Source of the DNA: Streptomyces sp. HUAS ZL42
GTDB taxonomy: Bacteria > Actinomycetota > Actinomycetes > Streptomycetales > Streptomycetaceae
Assembly: GCF_040782645.1 (NCBI RefSeq)
Contig: NZ_CP160403.1
Span: forward strand, 8,033,001-8,097,000
DNA: 64,000 nt
Direction of reading: 5' to 3'
The notes below the pieces were generated by a model that made no database searches, was not told the origin of the DNA, and worked only from the letters and a program-made list of their open reading frames with translations. Both the position numbers and the translations under genes were made by a program. Below, one piece after another: positions 9,555 through 21,361 of the stretch (positions are counted from its first letter, which is position 1; every line of letters starts with the position of its first letter).

Positions 9555-10169
9555 GTGGCGAACCAGTCCCGCCCCAAGGTCAAGAAGTCGCGTGCCCTCG
9601 GCATCGCGCTGACCCCGAAGGCCGTCAAGTACTTCGAGGCCCGTCCCTACCCGCCGGGTGAGCACGGCCGTGGTCGCAAGCAGAACTCGGACTACAAGGT
9701 CCGTCTGCTGGAGAAGCAGCGTCTGCGCGCGCAGTACGACATCTCCGAGCGCCAGCTGGTCCGCGCCTACGAGCGTGCCTCCAAGGTGCAGGGCAAGACC
9801 GGTGAGGCCCTGATCGTGGAGCTCGAGCGCCGTCTCGACGCCCTGGTCCTGCGTTCGGGCATCGCCCGCACCATCTATCAGGCCCGTCAGATGGTCGTTC
9901 ACGGCCACATCGAGGTCAACGGCCAGAAGGTCGACAAGCCGTCGTTCCGCGTCCGTCCCGACGACGTCGTGATGGTCCGCGAGCGCAGCCGCGAGAAGAC
10001 CCTCTTCGCGATCGCCCGCGAGGGTGGCTTCGCCCCCGACGGTGAGACCCCCCGCTACCTGCAGGTGAACCTCAAGGCCCTGGCGTTCCGCCTGGACCGC
10101 GAGCCGAACCGCAAGGAAGTCCCGGTCATCTGCGACGAGCAGCTCGTCGTCGAGTACTACGCCCGCTGA
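9555..10169 (+). CDS. rpsD: 30S ribosomal protein S4
   Basis: The 204-residue primary 16S rRNA-binding protein organises the 5' domain and decoding site. The N-terminal S4 domain is followed by the S4 RNA-binding fold (about 92-155: [20 protein letters not shown], then [10 protein letters not shown]). The N-terminal 45 residues contain no cysteine, so this is the zinc-free form. As usual in streptomycetes the gene stands alone, away from the alpha operon. A GTG start is used. Confidence 0.97.
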   Translation: MANQSRPKVKKSRALGIALTPKAVKYFEARPYPPGEHGRGRKQNSDYKVRLLEKQRLRAQYDISERQLVRAYERASKVQGKTGEALIVELERRLDALVLRSGIARTIYQARQMVVHGHIEVNGQKVDKPSFRVRPDDVVMVRERSREKTLFAIAREGGFAPDGETPRYLQVNLKALAFRLDREPNRKEVPVICDEQLVVEYYAR

Positions 10170-10197
10170 TCATCGGCAGGCGGTAGTACCACCTCAG

Positions 10198-10238
10198 CCC
10201 GCCGTCTCCCCGCCCTTCCGGGTGGGCGAGGCGGCGGG
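10198..10238 (+). terminator. rpsD terminator hairpin
   Basis: A long imperfect stem (left arm CCCGCCGTCTCCCCGCCC, TTCC loop, right arm GGGTGGGCGAGGCGGCGGG) begins 28 nt after the rpsD stop. Confidence 0.65.
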
Positions 10239-10239
10239 T

Positions 10240-10951
10240 TCGTGCATGTCCGCCGCACCCCGCGCATGCCGGACCGGTGCGCGCGGCGCCGGCAAGGCGT
10301 CCGGCGACCGCGTGCCGCCCCGCCGCCCCGCCGCAGCGCCCGGGCCACGGCCGCCTCCCGCCCGAGCCTCCTGCCCGCCGTACGCACTCCTCGTACCGCT
10401 TGTCGCCCAGCCGCTCCCGGGCCGTCGTCTCGCACAACTCGTGCGGCGCGTTGCAGTACGCCGAGCCGAACTGCGGCAGCCCCACCGACGGCCACAACGC
10501 GGCCTCCGCGCCCTGGAGCAGCGCGGCCTCCTCCGCGTCGCCCTCCCCAGCTGTGACCAGCGGCGAGCACCCGGAGCCCCGGCGCCCGGCGCAGGAGGTC
10601 GGCCACCGGCGAGGCACACACGTCCACCAAGTGCTCGAACCCGTCCAGGACGAGCAGGAGTCGACGGTCCGCGAGGTGGTCGAGCAGCGCCGCGCGCGGT
10701 CGCCGCAGGGTGTGGTCGGTCAGTCCCAGGGCCGCCACGACCGCATGGTCGACGGACTCCGGGTCGCGCACCGGCGCCGGCTCCACACGCCAGGCACTGT
10801 CGCGCGACCCGCCGTCCGGCGCCGCACGGGCCGCCAGCCGCGACTTGCCGACTCCGCCCGGGCCGGTCGGCGTCACAAGGCGCGAGGCACCGAGTGCCCG
10901 CGCCAGCCCGGCGAGTTCGGCGGACCGCCCCACGAACGCGTCGAGCTCCAC
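10240..10951 (-). pseudogene. Decayed AfsR/LAL-like ATPase regulator
   Basis: The leftward frame opens with ELDAFVGRSAELAGLARAL and a Walker A (TGPGGVGKSRLA), then LLLVLDGFEHLVD, typical of LuxR/AfsR-type NB-ARC regulators. After LRVLAAG (about 10550) the family-like text jumps to a second frame (FGSAYCNAPHELCETTARERLG, then GDKRYEECVR) and then apparently back to the first (REAAVARALRRG). The central ATPase region and most of the C-terminal domain are missing. An ATG at the expected start is followed at once by an in-frame stop. At least two frameshifts and a large deletion make it non-functional. Confidence 0.7.
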
Positions 10952-11162
10952 GGGGAGGTTGCCGTACGCGGTGCCGTCGCCGGGCTGGGGATCTCACATG
11001 GAATACGGAGCGTACTGAACAGTATTCAGACCGTACAATCGCGTCGCGCAACTCCACCGGGCAGGGGCGGTAATCCGGTACGGAGCCCCATCCCCGGCGC
11101 GATAGGCTCGGGGCACGACTTTTTCGATGTAGACCGATGCAGAGGCACGTTTCAGGGAGCGG

Positions 11163-11615
11163 GTGCGCACAGTGTCCGGTGGCGAGGTGGCCGGGATCCT
11201 GGTGGCCGTCTTCTGGGCGATCCTGGTCTCCTTCCTCGCCGTCGCGCTGGTGAGGGTGGCCCAGACGCTCAGGGCGACCACCAAGCTCGTGGCGGACGTG
11301 ACCGACCAGGCCGTCCCGCTGCTGGCCGACGCCTCCGCGGCGGTGCGCTCCGCCCAGACCCAGATCGACCGGGTCGACGCGATCGCCTCGGACGTCCAGG
11401 AGGTCACGTCGAACGCGTCCGCGCTCTCGACGACCGTCGCCTCCACCTTCGGCGGCCCCCTGGTCAAGGTCGCGGCCTTCGGCTACGGCGTGCGCCGGGC
11501 CCTCGGCCGCAGGGACGACGAGCCGGCCAAGGCGCCCCGGCGTACCGTGATCGTGGGCCGGACCGTCCCGGCCGCGCGGCGGGCGAAGCGCGCTTCCCGT
11601 GGAAAGAGGGACTGA
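11163..11615 (+). CDS. DUF948 family membrane-anchored protein
   Basis: The 150-residue protein has one N-terminal helix (about 10-30) followed by an amphipathic segment rich in V, A and D (TLRATTKLVADVTDQAVPLL) that repeats heptad-like to about 95, then a basic tail. This matches DUF948, small membrane proteins with a coiled coil; no biochemical role is established. GTG 11163 or GTG 11172 (MSGGEVAG) could be the start. It forms a compact run with the next gene and alaS. Confidence 0.8.
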   Translation: MRTVSGGEVAGILVAVFWAILVSFLAVALVRVAQTLRATTKLVADVTDQAVPLLADASAAVRSAQTQIDRVDAIASDVQEVTSNASALSTTVASTFGGPLVKVAAFGYGVRRALGRRDDEPAKAPRRTVIVGRTVPAARRAKRASRGKRD

Positions 11616-11624
11616 GAGCCAGCG

Positions 11625-11984
11625 ATGTTCCGCCGTACGTTCTGGTTCACCACGGGCGTCGCCGCCGGTGTGTGGGCCACCACCAAGGTCAACCGCAAGC
11701 TGAAGCAGCTGACCCCCGAGAGCCTCGCCACGACCGCGGCGAACAAGGCACTCGAGACGGGACAGCGCCTCAAGGACCGAGCGGTGGGCTTCGCCCTCGA
11801 CGTCCGCTACAACATGGCCCAGCGGGAGGCCGAGCTGGGGGAGGCGCTGGGGCTCCACGCGGACCCCGAACTCCCCGCGCCCAGGCAGTACGCCGCCATC
11901 GAGAACCGCAACAGCCCGAAGTACGTCGACGCACCGACGTACTCGCAGACGAAGCACTCGTACAACCGGAATGAGGACCACTGA
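11625..11984 (+). CDS. Small conserved protein upstream of alaS
   Basis: The 119-residue product starts [20 protein letters not shown], giving one short hydrophobic N-terminal segment, then a helical charged body and a Tyr/Asn-rich tail. It looks like the DUF6167-type actinobacterial protein always found before alaS; function unknown. Its stop overlaps the alaS start (TGATG), which implies coupled translation. Confidence 0.78.
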   Translation: MFRRTFWFTTGVAAGVWATTKVNRKLKQLTPESLATTAANKALETGQRLKDRAVGFALDVRYNMAQREAELGEALGLHADPELPAPRQYAAIENRNSPKYVDAPTYSQTKHSYNRNEDH

Positions 11985-14656
11985 TGGAGTCGGCCGAGAT
12001 TCGCCGCCGCTGGCTGAGCTTCTTCGAGGAGCGCGGGCACACCGTCGTCCCTTCGGCGTCGCTCATCGCGGACGACCCGACTCTGCTCCTCGTCCCGGCC
12101 GGCATGGTGCCCTTCAAGCCCTACTTCCTGGGTGAGGTCAAGCCGCCCTACCCGCGCGCCACCAGCGTGCAGAAGTGCGTGCGCACGCCCGACATCGAAG
12201 AGGTCGGCAAGACCACGCGGCACGGCACCTTCTTCCAGATGTGCGGCAACTTCTCCTTCGGCGACTACTTCAAGGAAGGCGCCGTCAAGCTCGCCTGGGA
12301 GCTGCTCACCAACCCCCAGGACAAGGGCGGTTACGGCCTCGACCCCGAGCGGCTGTGGATCACCGTCTACCAGGACGACGACGAGGCCGAGCAGATCTGG
12401 CACGAGGTCGTCGGCGTGCCCAAGGAGCGCATCCAGCGCCTGGGCATGAAGGACAACTTCTGGTCCATGGGCGTCCCCGGCCCCTGCGGCCCCTGTTCCG
12501 AGATCAACTACGACCGCGGCCCCGAGTTCGGCGTCGAGGGCGGCCCCGCCGTCAACGACGAGCGGTACGTGGAGATCTGGAACCTCGTCTTCATGCAGTA
12601 CGAGCGGGGCGAGGGCACCGGCAAGGACAACTTCGAGATCCTCGGCGACCTCCCGAGCAAGAACATCGACACCGGTCTCGGCCTCGAGCGTCTCGCCATG
12701 ATTCTGCAGGGCGTGCAGAACATGTACGAGATCGACACCTCCATGGCCGTCATCAACAAGGCCACCGAGCTGACCGGTGTCGCCTACGGCGACGCCCACG
12801 ACTCGGACGTCTCCCTGCGCGTGGTCACCGACCACATGCGCACGGCCACCATGCTCATCGGCGACGGCGTCACCCCCGGCAACGAGGGCCGCGGCTACGT
12901 CCTGCGTCGCATCATGCGCCGCGCCATCCGCAACATGCGTCTGCTGGGTGCCACCGGCCCGGTCGTCAAGGACCTCGTCGACACGGTGATCGGCATGATG
13001 GGCCAGCAGTACCCCGAGCTCATCACCGACCGCGAGCGCATCGAGAAGGTCGCCCTCGCCGAGGAGAACGCCTTCCTCAAGACCCTGAAGGCCGGCACCA
13101 ACATCCTCGACACGGCCGTCACCGAGACCAAGGCCGCCGGCGGCACCGTCCTGCCCGGCGACAAGGCCTTCCTGCTCCACGACACCTGGGGCTTCCCGAT
13201 CGACCTCACCCTCGAAATGGCCGGCGAGCAGGGCCTTTCCGTGGACGAGGACGGCTTCCGCCGCCTGATGAAGGAGCAGCGGGAGCGTGCCAAGGCCGAC
13301 GCCCAGGCCAAGAAGACCGGTCACGCCGGCGCGGGTGCCTACCGCGAGATCGCCGACAAGGTCGGCGAGACGGACTTCATCGGCTACTCGGACACCGAGG
13401 GCGAGTCCACGATCGTCGGCATCCTTGTCGACGGAGTCTCGTCCCCGGCCGCGACCGAGGGCGACGAGGTCGAGATCGTCCTCGACCGCACCCCCTTCTA
13501 CGCCGAGGGCGGCGGCCAGATCGGCGACACCGGCCGGATCAAGGCCGACTCCGGTGCCGTCATCGAGATCCGCGACTGCCAGAAGCCTGTCCCGGGGGTC
13601 TACGTCCACAAGGGCGTCGTCCAGGTCGGCGAGGTGACGGTCGGAGCCAAGGCCCACGCCGCCATCGACAACCGCCGCCGCAAGGCCATCGCCCGAGCCC
13701 ACTCGGCCACCCACCTCACCCACCAGGCCCTGCGCGACGCCCTCGGCCCGACGGCCGCCCAGGCCGGTTCCGAGAACCAGCCCGGCCGCTTCCGCTTCGA
13801 CTTCGGTTCGCCGTCCGCCGTTCCGACGGCCGTGATGACCGACGTCGAGCAGAAGATCAACGAGGTGCTCGCCCGCGACCTCGACGTCCGCGCCGACGTC
13901 ATGGGCATCGACGAGGCCAAGAAGCAGGGCGCCATCGCCGAGTTCGGCGAGAAGTACGGCGAGCGCGTCCGTGTCGTCACCATCGGCGACTTCTCCAAGG
14001 AGCTGTGCGGCGGCACGCACGTCCACAACACCGCCCAGCTCGGCCTGGTGAAGCTGCTCGGGGAGTCGTCGATCGGCTCGGGTGTCCGCCGTATCGAGGC
14101 CCTCGTCGGCGTCGACGCCTACTCCTTCCTCGCCCGTGAGCACACGGTCGTCAACCAGCTCACCGAGTTGCTCAAGGGCCGGCCGGAGGAGCTCCCGGAG
14201 AAGGTCTCCACCATGCTCGGCAAGCTGAAGGACGCCGAGAAGGAGATCGAGAAGTTCCGCGCCGAGAAGGTGCTGCAGGCCGCCGCCGGTCTCGTCGAGT
14301 CCGCCAAGGACGTCCGTGGCGTTGCTGTCGTGACCGGTCAGGTTCCGGACGGCACCACCGCCGACGACCTGCGCAAGCTCGTCCTCGACGTGCGCGGCCG
14401 CATCCAGGGCGGCCGGTCCGCCGTGGTCGCCCTGTTCACGGTGGCGAACGGCAAGCCGCTGACGGTGATCGCCACCAACGAGGCCGCCCGCGAGCGCGGT
14501 CTGAAGGCCGGCGACCTGGTCCGCACGGCCGCCAAGACCCTCGGAGGCGGCGGTGGCGGCAAGCCGGACGTCGCCCAGGGCGGCGGCCAGAACCCGGCCG
14601 CCATCGGCGAGGCCGTCGACGCCGTCGAGCGGCTCGTGGCGGAAACGGCCAAGTGA
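11984..14656 (+). CDS. alaS: Alanyl-tRNA synthetase
   Basis: The 890-residue class II enzyme has all its domains: catalytic core (1-250, [30 protein letters not shown]), tRNA-recognition helices, an editing domain with the zinc-site HSATH and CGGTH motifs, and a C-terminal DHHA1/C-Ala region with the glycine-rich [15 protein letters not shown]. It charges tRNA-Ala and clears mis-attached Ser/Gly. It is the third gene of a compact run and its stop overlaps ruvX. Confidence 0.98.
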   Translation: MESAEIRRRWLSFFEERGHTVVPSASLIADDPTLLLVPAGMVPFKPYFLGEVKPPYPRATSVQKCVRTPDIEEVGKTTRHGTFFQMCGNFSFGDYFKEGAVKLAWELLTNPQDKGGYGLDPERLWITVYQDDDEAEQIWHEVVGVPKERIQRLGMKDNFWSMGVPGPCGPCSEINYDRGPEFGVEGGPAVNDERYVEIWNLVFMQYERGEGTGKDNFEILGDLPSKNIDTGLGLERLAMILQGVQNMYEIDTSMAVINKATELTGVAYGDAHDSDVSLRVVTDHMRTATMLIGDGVTPGNEGRGYVLRRIMRRAIRNMRLLGATGPVVKDLVDTVIGMMGQQYPELITDRERIEKVALAEENAFLKTLKAGTNILDTAVTETKAAGGTVLPGDKAFLLHDTWGFPIDLTLEMAGEQGLSVDEDGFRRLMKEQRERAKADAQAKKTGHAGAGAYREIADKVGETDFIGYSDTEGESTIVGILVDGVSSPAATEGDEVEIVLDRTPFYAEGGGQIGDTGRIKADSGAVIEIRDCQKPVPGVYVHKGVVQVGEVTVGAKAHAAIDNRRRKAIARAHSATHLTHQALRDALGPTAAQAGSENQPGRFRFDFGSPSAVPTAVMTDVEQKINEVLARDLDVRADVMGIDEAKKQGAIAEFGEKYGERVRVVTIGDFSKELCGGTHVHNTAQLGLVKLLGESSIGSGVRRIEALVGVDAYSFLAREHTVVNQLTELLKGRPEELPEKVSTMLGKLKDAEKEIEKFRAEKVLQAAAGLVESAKDVRGVAVVTGQVPDGTTADDLRKLVLDVRGRIQGGRSAVVALFTVANGKPLTVIATNEAARERGLKAGDLVRTAAKTLGGGGGGKPDVAQGGGQNPAAIGEAVDAVERLVAETAK

Positions 14657-15120
14657 TGCGCAGAGGACGTCGACTCGCGGTCGACGTCGGGGACGCCCGT
14701 GTCGGGGTCGCCTCGTGCGACCCCGACGGGATCCTCGCCACCCCGGTGGAGACGGTCCCGGGACGGGACGTTCCCGCAGCTCACCGGCGCCTCAAGCAAC
14801 TGGTCGAGGAGTACGAGCCGATCGAGGTGGTCGTCGGTCTCCCTCGCTCCCTCAAGGGGGGCGAGGGCCCGGCCGCCGTCAAGGTCCGCGCCTTCGCGCA
14901 GGAGCTGGCCAAGGGCATCGCGCCGGTTCCGGTACGGCTGGTGGACGAGCGGATGACCACGGTCACGGCCAGTCAGGGGTTGCGTGCCTCGGGCGTGAAA
15001 TCGAAGAAGGGCCGGTCGGTCATCGACCAGGCAGCCGCTGTGATCATCCTTCAGCAGGCACTCGAATCCGAACGGGTGTCAGGCAAAGCACCCGGAGAGG
15101 GCGTCGAAGTGGTCATCTGA
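14656..15120 (+). CDS. ruvX: RuvX/YqgF family Holliday-junction resolvase-like nuclease
   Basis: The 154-residue RNase H-fold protein has acidic residues in LAVDVGDARVGVA, VVVGLPRSLKG, LVDERMTT and the C-terminal SVIDQAAAVIIL. YqgF proteins process the 5' end of pre-16S rRNA and resemble junction resolvases. The start is the ATG one codon after a GTG that overlaps the alaS stop. It keeps the alaS-ruvX-mltG-aroE order known across actinobacteria. Confidence 0.93.
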   Translation: MRRGRRLAVDVGDARVGVASCDPDGILATPVETVPGRDVPAAHRRLKQLVEEYEPIEVVVGLPRSLKGGEGPAAVKVRAFAQELAKGIAPVPVRLVDERMTTVTASQGLRASGVKSKKGRSVIDQAAAVIILQQALESERVSGKAPGEGVEVVI

Positions 15121-15241
15121 TCGCGATACGGTAACGTTCCGCGCGATGCGGCGGCGTTCGAACAGCCACCGCACAGAGAGAGGCGGGACGGGAGCCGAGT
15201 CAGAAGCCGCGCGACCGCCGCCTCGCGGCTCGAGGGGATCG

Positions 15242-17041
15242 ATGACTGAGTATGGCCGGGGCCAAGGCTCCGAACCGTGGCATCCGGAGGACCCGTATTA
15301 CGGGGACGGCGGATGGGATGGGCAGCAGGCCCACGCGGGCCATCAGCCTGCCTACGGCGGCCAGCCGCAGCACCACCCGCAGCAGCCGCACCACCCGCAG
15401 CAGCCGCAGCAGCCGGAGTACGGCGACTGGGGCGACGGCCGGCAGGCCGCGTACGGTCAGGCGCAACAGCAGTACCAGCAGTACAACAACCAGTACCAGC
15501 AGTACGAGCAGAACCAGCAGTACGAGCAGAACCAGCAGTACGGCCAGAACCAGCAGTACGGCCAGAACCAGTACGACCAGCAGAGGTACTCCGGCCAGGC
15601 CCAGCAGTACGGCCAGGGCCAGGAGCAGTACCACCAGGGCGGCTGGGACGGCACCGGCACCCACGCGCAGGTCCCGTACGCCGCCGAGCCGGGTGACCCG
15701 TACGGTCGGCAGGCCGCGGCCTACGGCGGCGAGCAGCCCGACTACTACGGCACTCCGGAGGCCTACCCGCCGCCCGAGCCGCCGAGCCGGCGGCGCACCG
15801 AGCCGGAACCGGAGCGGACCGACTGGGACCCGGGCCCCGATCAGGGCGAGCACGCCTTCTTCGCGGGCGGGGACGATGACGACGCCGAGGCGGACGCCCC
15901 CGACGGGCGTGGCGAGCGGCGCGGTCGCGGCGGCAAGAGCGGCAAGGGCGGCAAGGACAAGAAGCGCCGCAGCGGATGCGCCTGCCTGGTGGTCGTGCTC
16001 GTGTTCGGTGGCGGTCTCGCCGGGGCCGGTTATTTCGGCTACCAGTTCTACCAAGATCGTTTCGGCCCGGCGCCGGACTATGCCGGCGACGGCACCAGCG
16101 AGACCGTGAGCGTCGAGATCCCCAAGGGCGCGGGCGGTTACGAGATCGGCCGCAGGCTCAAGGAGGCGGGCGTCGTCAAGAGCGTCGACGCGTTCGTGTC
16201 CGCCCAGCAGGAGAATCCCAAGGGGAACTCGATCCAGGCCGGCGCGTACATCCTGAAGAAACAGATGTCCGCCGCGAGCGCCGTCGAAATGATGCTCGAC
16301 CCCAAGAGCCAGGCCAACGTCGTGGTCGCTCCTGGGCAGCGCAACATCCAGGTCTACAAGGCGATCGACACGAAGCTCGGCCTTTCCTCCGGCACCACCC
16401 AGAAGGTCGCCGAGAAGGAATACAAGAGTCTCGGGCTGCCCAGCTGGGCGAACAACAACAGCGAGATCAAGGACCCGCTGGAAGGCTTCCTGTTCCCGGG
16501 CACCTACGCTGCCGCCAAGGGCATGAAGCCCCAGGCGATCCTGAAGGGCATGGTGACTCAGGCCACGAAGAAGTACCAGGCGTACGATCTCGAGGCCAAG
16601 GCCAAGGCGCTCAAGCTGGACAACCCCTTGCAGCTCGTCACCGTCGCGAGCCTCGTCCAGGCAGAGGGCAAGACCAGCGACGACTACCGCAAGATGGCGG
16701 AGGTGGTCTACAACCGCCTCGACCGCGCGAACCCCGAGACCTACGGGTTCCTGCAGTTCGACTCGACCTTCAATTACCTGAAGAACCAGAGCAACATCGA
16801 CATCAGTGAGTCGGAGATCAACCGCAACAAGGACCCGTACAACACGTACACCAACAAGGGCCTGCCGCCCGGTCCGATCGGAAACCCGGGCGATGTCGCG
16901 ATCAAGGCAACGCTGAATCCGACCGACGACGGCTGGTACTACTTCGTGGCGACCGACGGCGTGAGCAAGACCGAATTCGCCAAGACGCACGCGGAATTCC
17001 AGAGGCTCAAGGACAAGTTCAATGAGAGCTCGGGCAGCTGA
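15242..17041 (+). CDS. mltG: Endolytic peptidoglycan transglycosylase MltG, long low-complexity N-terminus
   Basis: The 599-residue protein cuts nascent glycan strands at the membrane and so sets glycan chain length. Residues 1-200 are a cytosolic Gln/Tyr/Gly/Pro-rich region with near-perfect six-residue repeats, followed by an acidic then Lys/Arg-rich patch, one membrane helix (about 248-268), a LysM-like subdomain and the YceG catalytic domain. The catalytic Glu lies in SLVQAEGKT, and YNRL and PGPIGNPG are conserved. The enzyme part is of normal length; the N-terminal tail is unusually long. Confidence 0.94.
   Translation: MTEYGRGQGSEPWHPEDPYYGDGGWDGQQAHAGHQPAYGGQPQHHPQQPHHPQQPQQPEYGDWGDGRQAAYGQAQQQYQQYNNQYQQYEQNQQYEQNQQYGQNQQYGQNQYDQQRYSGQAQQYGQGQEQYHQGGWDGTGTHAQVPYAAEPGDPYGRQAAAYGGEQPDYYGTPEAYPPPEPPSRRRTEPEPERTDWDPGPDQGEHAFFAGGDDDDAEADAPDGRGERRGRGGKSGKGGKDKKRRSGCACLVVVLVFGGGLAGAGYFGYQFYQDRFGPAPDYAGDGTSETVSVEIPKGAGGYEIGRRLKEAGVVKSVDAFVSAQQENPKGNSIQAGAYILKKQMSAASAVEMMLDPKSQANVVVAPGQRNIQVYKAIDTKLGLSSGTTQKVAEKEYKSLGLPSWANNNSEIKDPLEGFLFPGTYAAAKGMKPQAILKGMVTQATKKYQAYDLEAKAKALKLDNPLQLVTVASLVQAEGKTSDDYRKMAEVVYNRLDRANPETYGFLQFDSTFNYLKNQSNIDISESEINRNKDPYNTYTNKGLPPGPIGNPGDVAIKATLNPTDDGWYYFVATDGVSKTEFAKTHAEFQRLKDKFNESSGS
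15500..15571 (+). repeat. Four 18-bp tandem repeats inside mltG
   Basis: Units of the form CAGTACGAGCAGAACCAG (the last two have GGC for GAG) encode QYEQNQ or QYGQNQ. They are in frame, so copy number can change without breaking the gene. Confidence 0.9.
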
Positions 17042-17861
17042 CGCCCGCCGGGCCGCGGTGCTCGGTTCACCGATCGCGCACTCCCTCTCCCCGGTGCTGC
17101 ACCGCGCCGCCTACCAGGAGCTGGGTCTCGCGGACTGGTCGTACGACCGCTTCGAGGTCGACGAGGCCGCCCTGCCGGGATTCTTCGAGCAACTCGGTAC
17201 CGAGTGGGCGGGCCTGTCGCTGACCATGCCGCTGAAGCGGGCCGTCATCCCGCTGCTCGACGGGATCAGCGAGACGGCGGCCTCGGTGGAGGCGGTCAAC
17301 ACCGTCGTGTTCACCGAGGACGGCCGCCGCCTCGGCGACAACACCGACATCCCCGGCATGGTCGCCGCGCTGCGCGAGCGCGGCATCGAACAGGTCGACT
17401 CGGCGGCGATCCTCGGCGCCGGCGCCACCGCCTCCTCCGCGCTGGCCGCGCTCGCCCGGATCTGCACCGGCGAGGTCGTCGCCTACGTCCGCAGCGCGGC
17501 CCGCGCCGCCGAGATGCGCCAGTGGGGCGAGCGGCTCGACGTCGAGGTCCGTACGGCGGACTGGGCGGACGCGGCCGAGGCGCTGCGCGCACCGCTGGTC
17601 GTGGCGACCACCCCGGCCGGGACGACGGACGCCCTCGCCGCCGCCGTACCGGAGCGGCCCGCCACCCTCTTCGACGTGCTCTACGACCCCTGGCCGACCG
17701 CCCTCGCGGCCCGCTGGTCGATGTACGGCGGTGCGGTCGTGGGCGGCCTCGACCTTCTGGTGCACCAGGCCGTGCTGCAGGTGGAGCAGATGACCGGCCG
17801 CTCGCCGGCTCCGGTGGACGCCATGCGAAAAGCGGGCGAACACGCGCTCGCCGACCGATAG
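17022..17861 (+). CDS. aroE: Shikimate dehydrogenase
   Basis: The 279-residue NADPH-dependent enzyme reduces 3-dehydroshikimate to shikimate. SPIAHSLSPVLH binds substrate, the catalytic K lies in SLTMPLK, then NTVVFTEDG, NTDIPG and the Rossmann motif LGAGATASSAL. The ATG lies inside the last codons of mltG (20-bp overlap). It opens the chorismate cluster aroE-(small gene)-aroC-aroK-aroB. Confidence 0.96.
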   Translation: MRARAADARRAAVLGSPIAHSLSPVLHRAAYQELGLADWSYDRFEVDEAALPGFFEQLGTEWAGLSLTMPLKRAVIPLLDGISETAASVEAVNTVVFTEDGRRLGDNTDIPGMVAALRERGIEQVDSAAILGAGATASSALAALARICTGEVVAYVRSAARAAEMRQWGERLDVEVRTADWADAAEALRAPLVVATTPAGTTDALAAAVPERPATLFDVLYDPWPTALAARWSMYGGAVVGGLDLLVHQAVLQVEQMTGRSPAPVDAMRKAGEHALADR

Positions 17862-17925
17862 GATCCGCTGAGTTCCGCAGGGGGCGGAGAGGACCAACGG
17901 GGAAGAAAACAGGGGGAGTACGACC

Positions 17926-18291
17926 ATGTCCAGCGTGCCCACAGGTGTGCCACTGGCGTCCGGCAAGAGCGAGATCTTCGAGATCGTCCTGAAGTTCCTG
18001 CCCGACTGGGTCCAGGTGACGGTGCTGAGCCTGATCATCCTCGCCGTCGTCGTGTCCTGGATCCTCAAGCTGAAGAACAAGATCGCCTACCGGCGTGCGG
18101 TGCGGGCCGGCCAGGCCGTTCCCGCGGCGGCGCAGTACGGGCAGGGACGCGGCGCCGACTACCTGGGGGAGTACGCCCCGCAGCAGACCCGGCCTCAGCC
18201 GCAGCAGCCCAGTGGCGCCGAGCAGCCCAGTGGCGCCGACTTCCTCGGCTCCTACGCGCCGCAGCAGCCCCAGCGGGACGCCGCCTCCTGA
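17926..18291 (+). CDS. Small single-pass membrane protein of unknown function
   Basis: The 121-residue protein has one membrane helix at about 32-52 and then a basic, Gln/Pro-rich tail. The tail carries an internal repeat: GADYLGEYAPQQ recurs as GADFLGSYAPQQ, and QPSGA occurs twice. It is embedded in the aro cluster, but nothing in it suggests an enzyme. Confidence 0.75.
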   Translation: MSSVPTGVPLASGKSEIFEIVLKFLPDWVQVTVLSLIILAVVVSWILKLKNKIAYRRAVRAGQAVPAAAQYGQGRGADYLGEYAPQQTRPQPQQPSGAEQPSGADFLGSYAPQQPQRDAAS

Positions 18292-18452
18292 CCGTGCCGC
18301 GTCCGCCTGATGGACCGGCGGCCGGGTCCGGGCCCCGGACGTGGGAGGATCGGGAGTGGCGGACCAGGGCCGCGCACCCGGTCACGCCGTCGCCGTACGC
18401 GAGGACGCGCGTACACAGGGCAGTACCAGGGCGCGAGCACTGAGGAGCACCG

Positions 18453-19633
18453 TTGAGCAGGTTGCGCTGGCTGACCGCGGGGGAGTCCCACGGTCCCGCA
18501 CTCGTGGCGACGCTGGAGGGCCTTCCCTCCGGTGTACCGATCACCACGGAGATGGTGGCGGACCATCTGGCGCGCCGGCGGCTCGGCTATGGACGCGGTG
18601 CGCGGATGAAGTTCGAGCGCGACGAGGTCACCTTTCTCGGTGGCGTCCGGCACGGGCTGACCCTCGGCTCCCCGGTTGCGGTCATGGTGGGCAACACCGA
18701 GTGGCCGAAGTGGGAACAGGTCATGGCGGCCGACCCGGTCGATCCGGAGGTGCTCGCGGGGCTGGCCCGCAACGCCCCGCTGACCCGGCCGCGGCCCGGC
18801 CACGCCGACCTCGCAGGCATGCAGAAGTACGGCTTCGACGAGGCCCGGCCGATCCTGGAGCGCGCCTCGGCACGTGAGACGGCCGCGCGGGTCGCGCTCG
18901 GCGCGGTCGCCCGGTCGTACCTGAAGGAGACGGCCGGCATCGAGATCGTCTCCCACGTCGTGGAACTGGCCGCCGCGAAGGCGCCGTACGGCGTGTACCC
19001 GACCCCCGCCGACGTCGAGAAGCTCGACGCCGACCCGGTGCGCTGCCTGGACACGGACGCGTCGAAGGCGATGGTCGCGGAGATCGACCAGGCCCACAAG
19101 GACGGCGACACCCTCGGCGGTGTGGTCGAGGTGCTGGCGTACGGCGTCCCGGTGGGCCTCGGCTCGCACGTGCACTGGGACCGCCGCCTGGACGCGCGTC
19201 TGGCCGCCGCCCTCATGGGCATCCAGGCGATCAAGGGCGTGGAGGTCGGCGACGGCTTCGACCTCGCGCGGGTGCCCGGCTCCAAGGCGCACGACGAGAT
19301 CGTCACCACCGACGAGGGCATCAGGCGCGCCTCCGGCCGCTCCGGCGGCACCGAGGGCGGGCTGACCACGGGCGAGCTGCTGCGGGTGCGCGCCGCGATG
19401 AAGCCGATCGCGACCGTCCCGCGGGCGCTGCAGACCGTGGACGTCTCCACGGGCGAGGCCGCCCAGGCCCACCACCAGCGCTCCGACGTCTGCGCGGTCC
19501 CGGCGGCCGGCATCGTCGCCGAGGCCATGGTGGCCCTCGTCCTCGCGGACGCGGTCGCCGAGAAGTTCGGCGGCGACAGCGTCACCGAGACCCGCCGCAA
19601 CGTGCAGTCGTACCTCGACCACCTCCAGATCCG

Positions 19634-19637
<4 letters not shown>
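18453..19637 (+). CDS. aroC: Chorismate synthase
   Basis: The 394-residue FMN-dependent enzyme converts EPSP to chorismate. Signatures include [33 protein letters not shown] and [15 protein letters not shown] near the N-terminus, and [12 protein letters not shown] further on. A TTG start follows a GAGGAGCACC ribosome-binding site. Its end overlaps the aroK start by four bases. Confidence 0.97.
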
Positions 19638-21237
<1,600 letters not shown>

Positions 21238-21290
21238 GTCCCGACGGACAGCCTTCCGCCCGATTTGCCTTCGGGGTCGGGCACTTGGGG

Positions 21291-21328
21291 CCGCCCCCGG
21301 CCGTTCACCAAACGACGGCCGGGGGCGG
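21291..21328 (+). terminator. Terminator of the aro cluster
   Basis: A perfect 14-bp stem CCGCCCCCGGCCGT/ACGGCCGGGGGCGG with a 10-nt loop begins 54 nt after the aroB stop. Confidence 0.8.
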
Positions 21329-21361
21329 TACCGTTCGGTAGCAAGCGGGACCGAGCCCGAA

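Noticed and set aside
15460..15640. Tandem repeats as a CRISPR array
   Set aside because: Units are contiguous 18-bp in-frame codon repeats within mltG, with no spacers; no CRISPR array or cas gene was seen anywhere in the window.
18395..18414. GTACGCG/CGCGTAC inverted repeat upstream of aroC as an operator
   Set aside because: Short GC-rich arms with a 6-nt gap are expected by chance in this composition, and nothing else marks the site.
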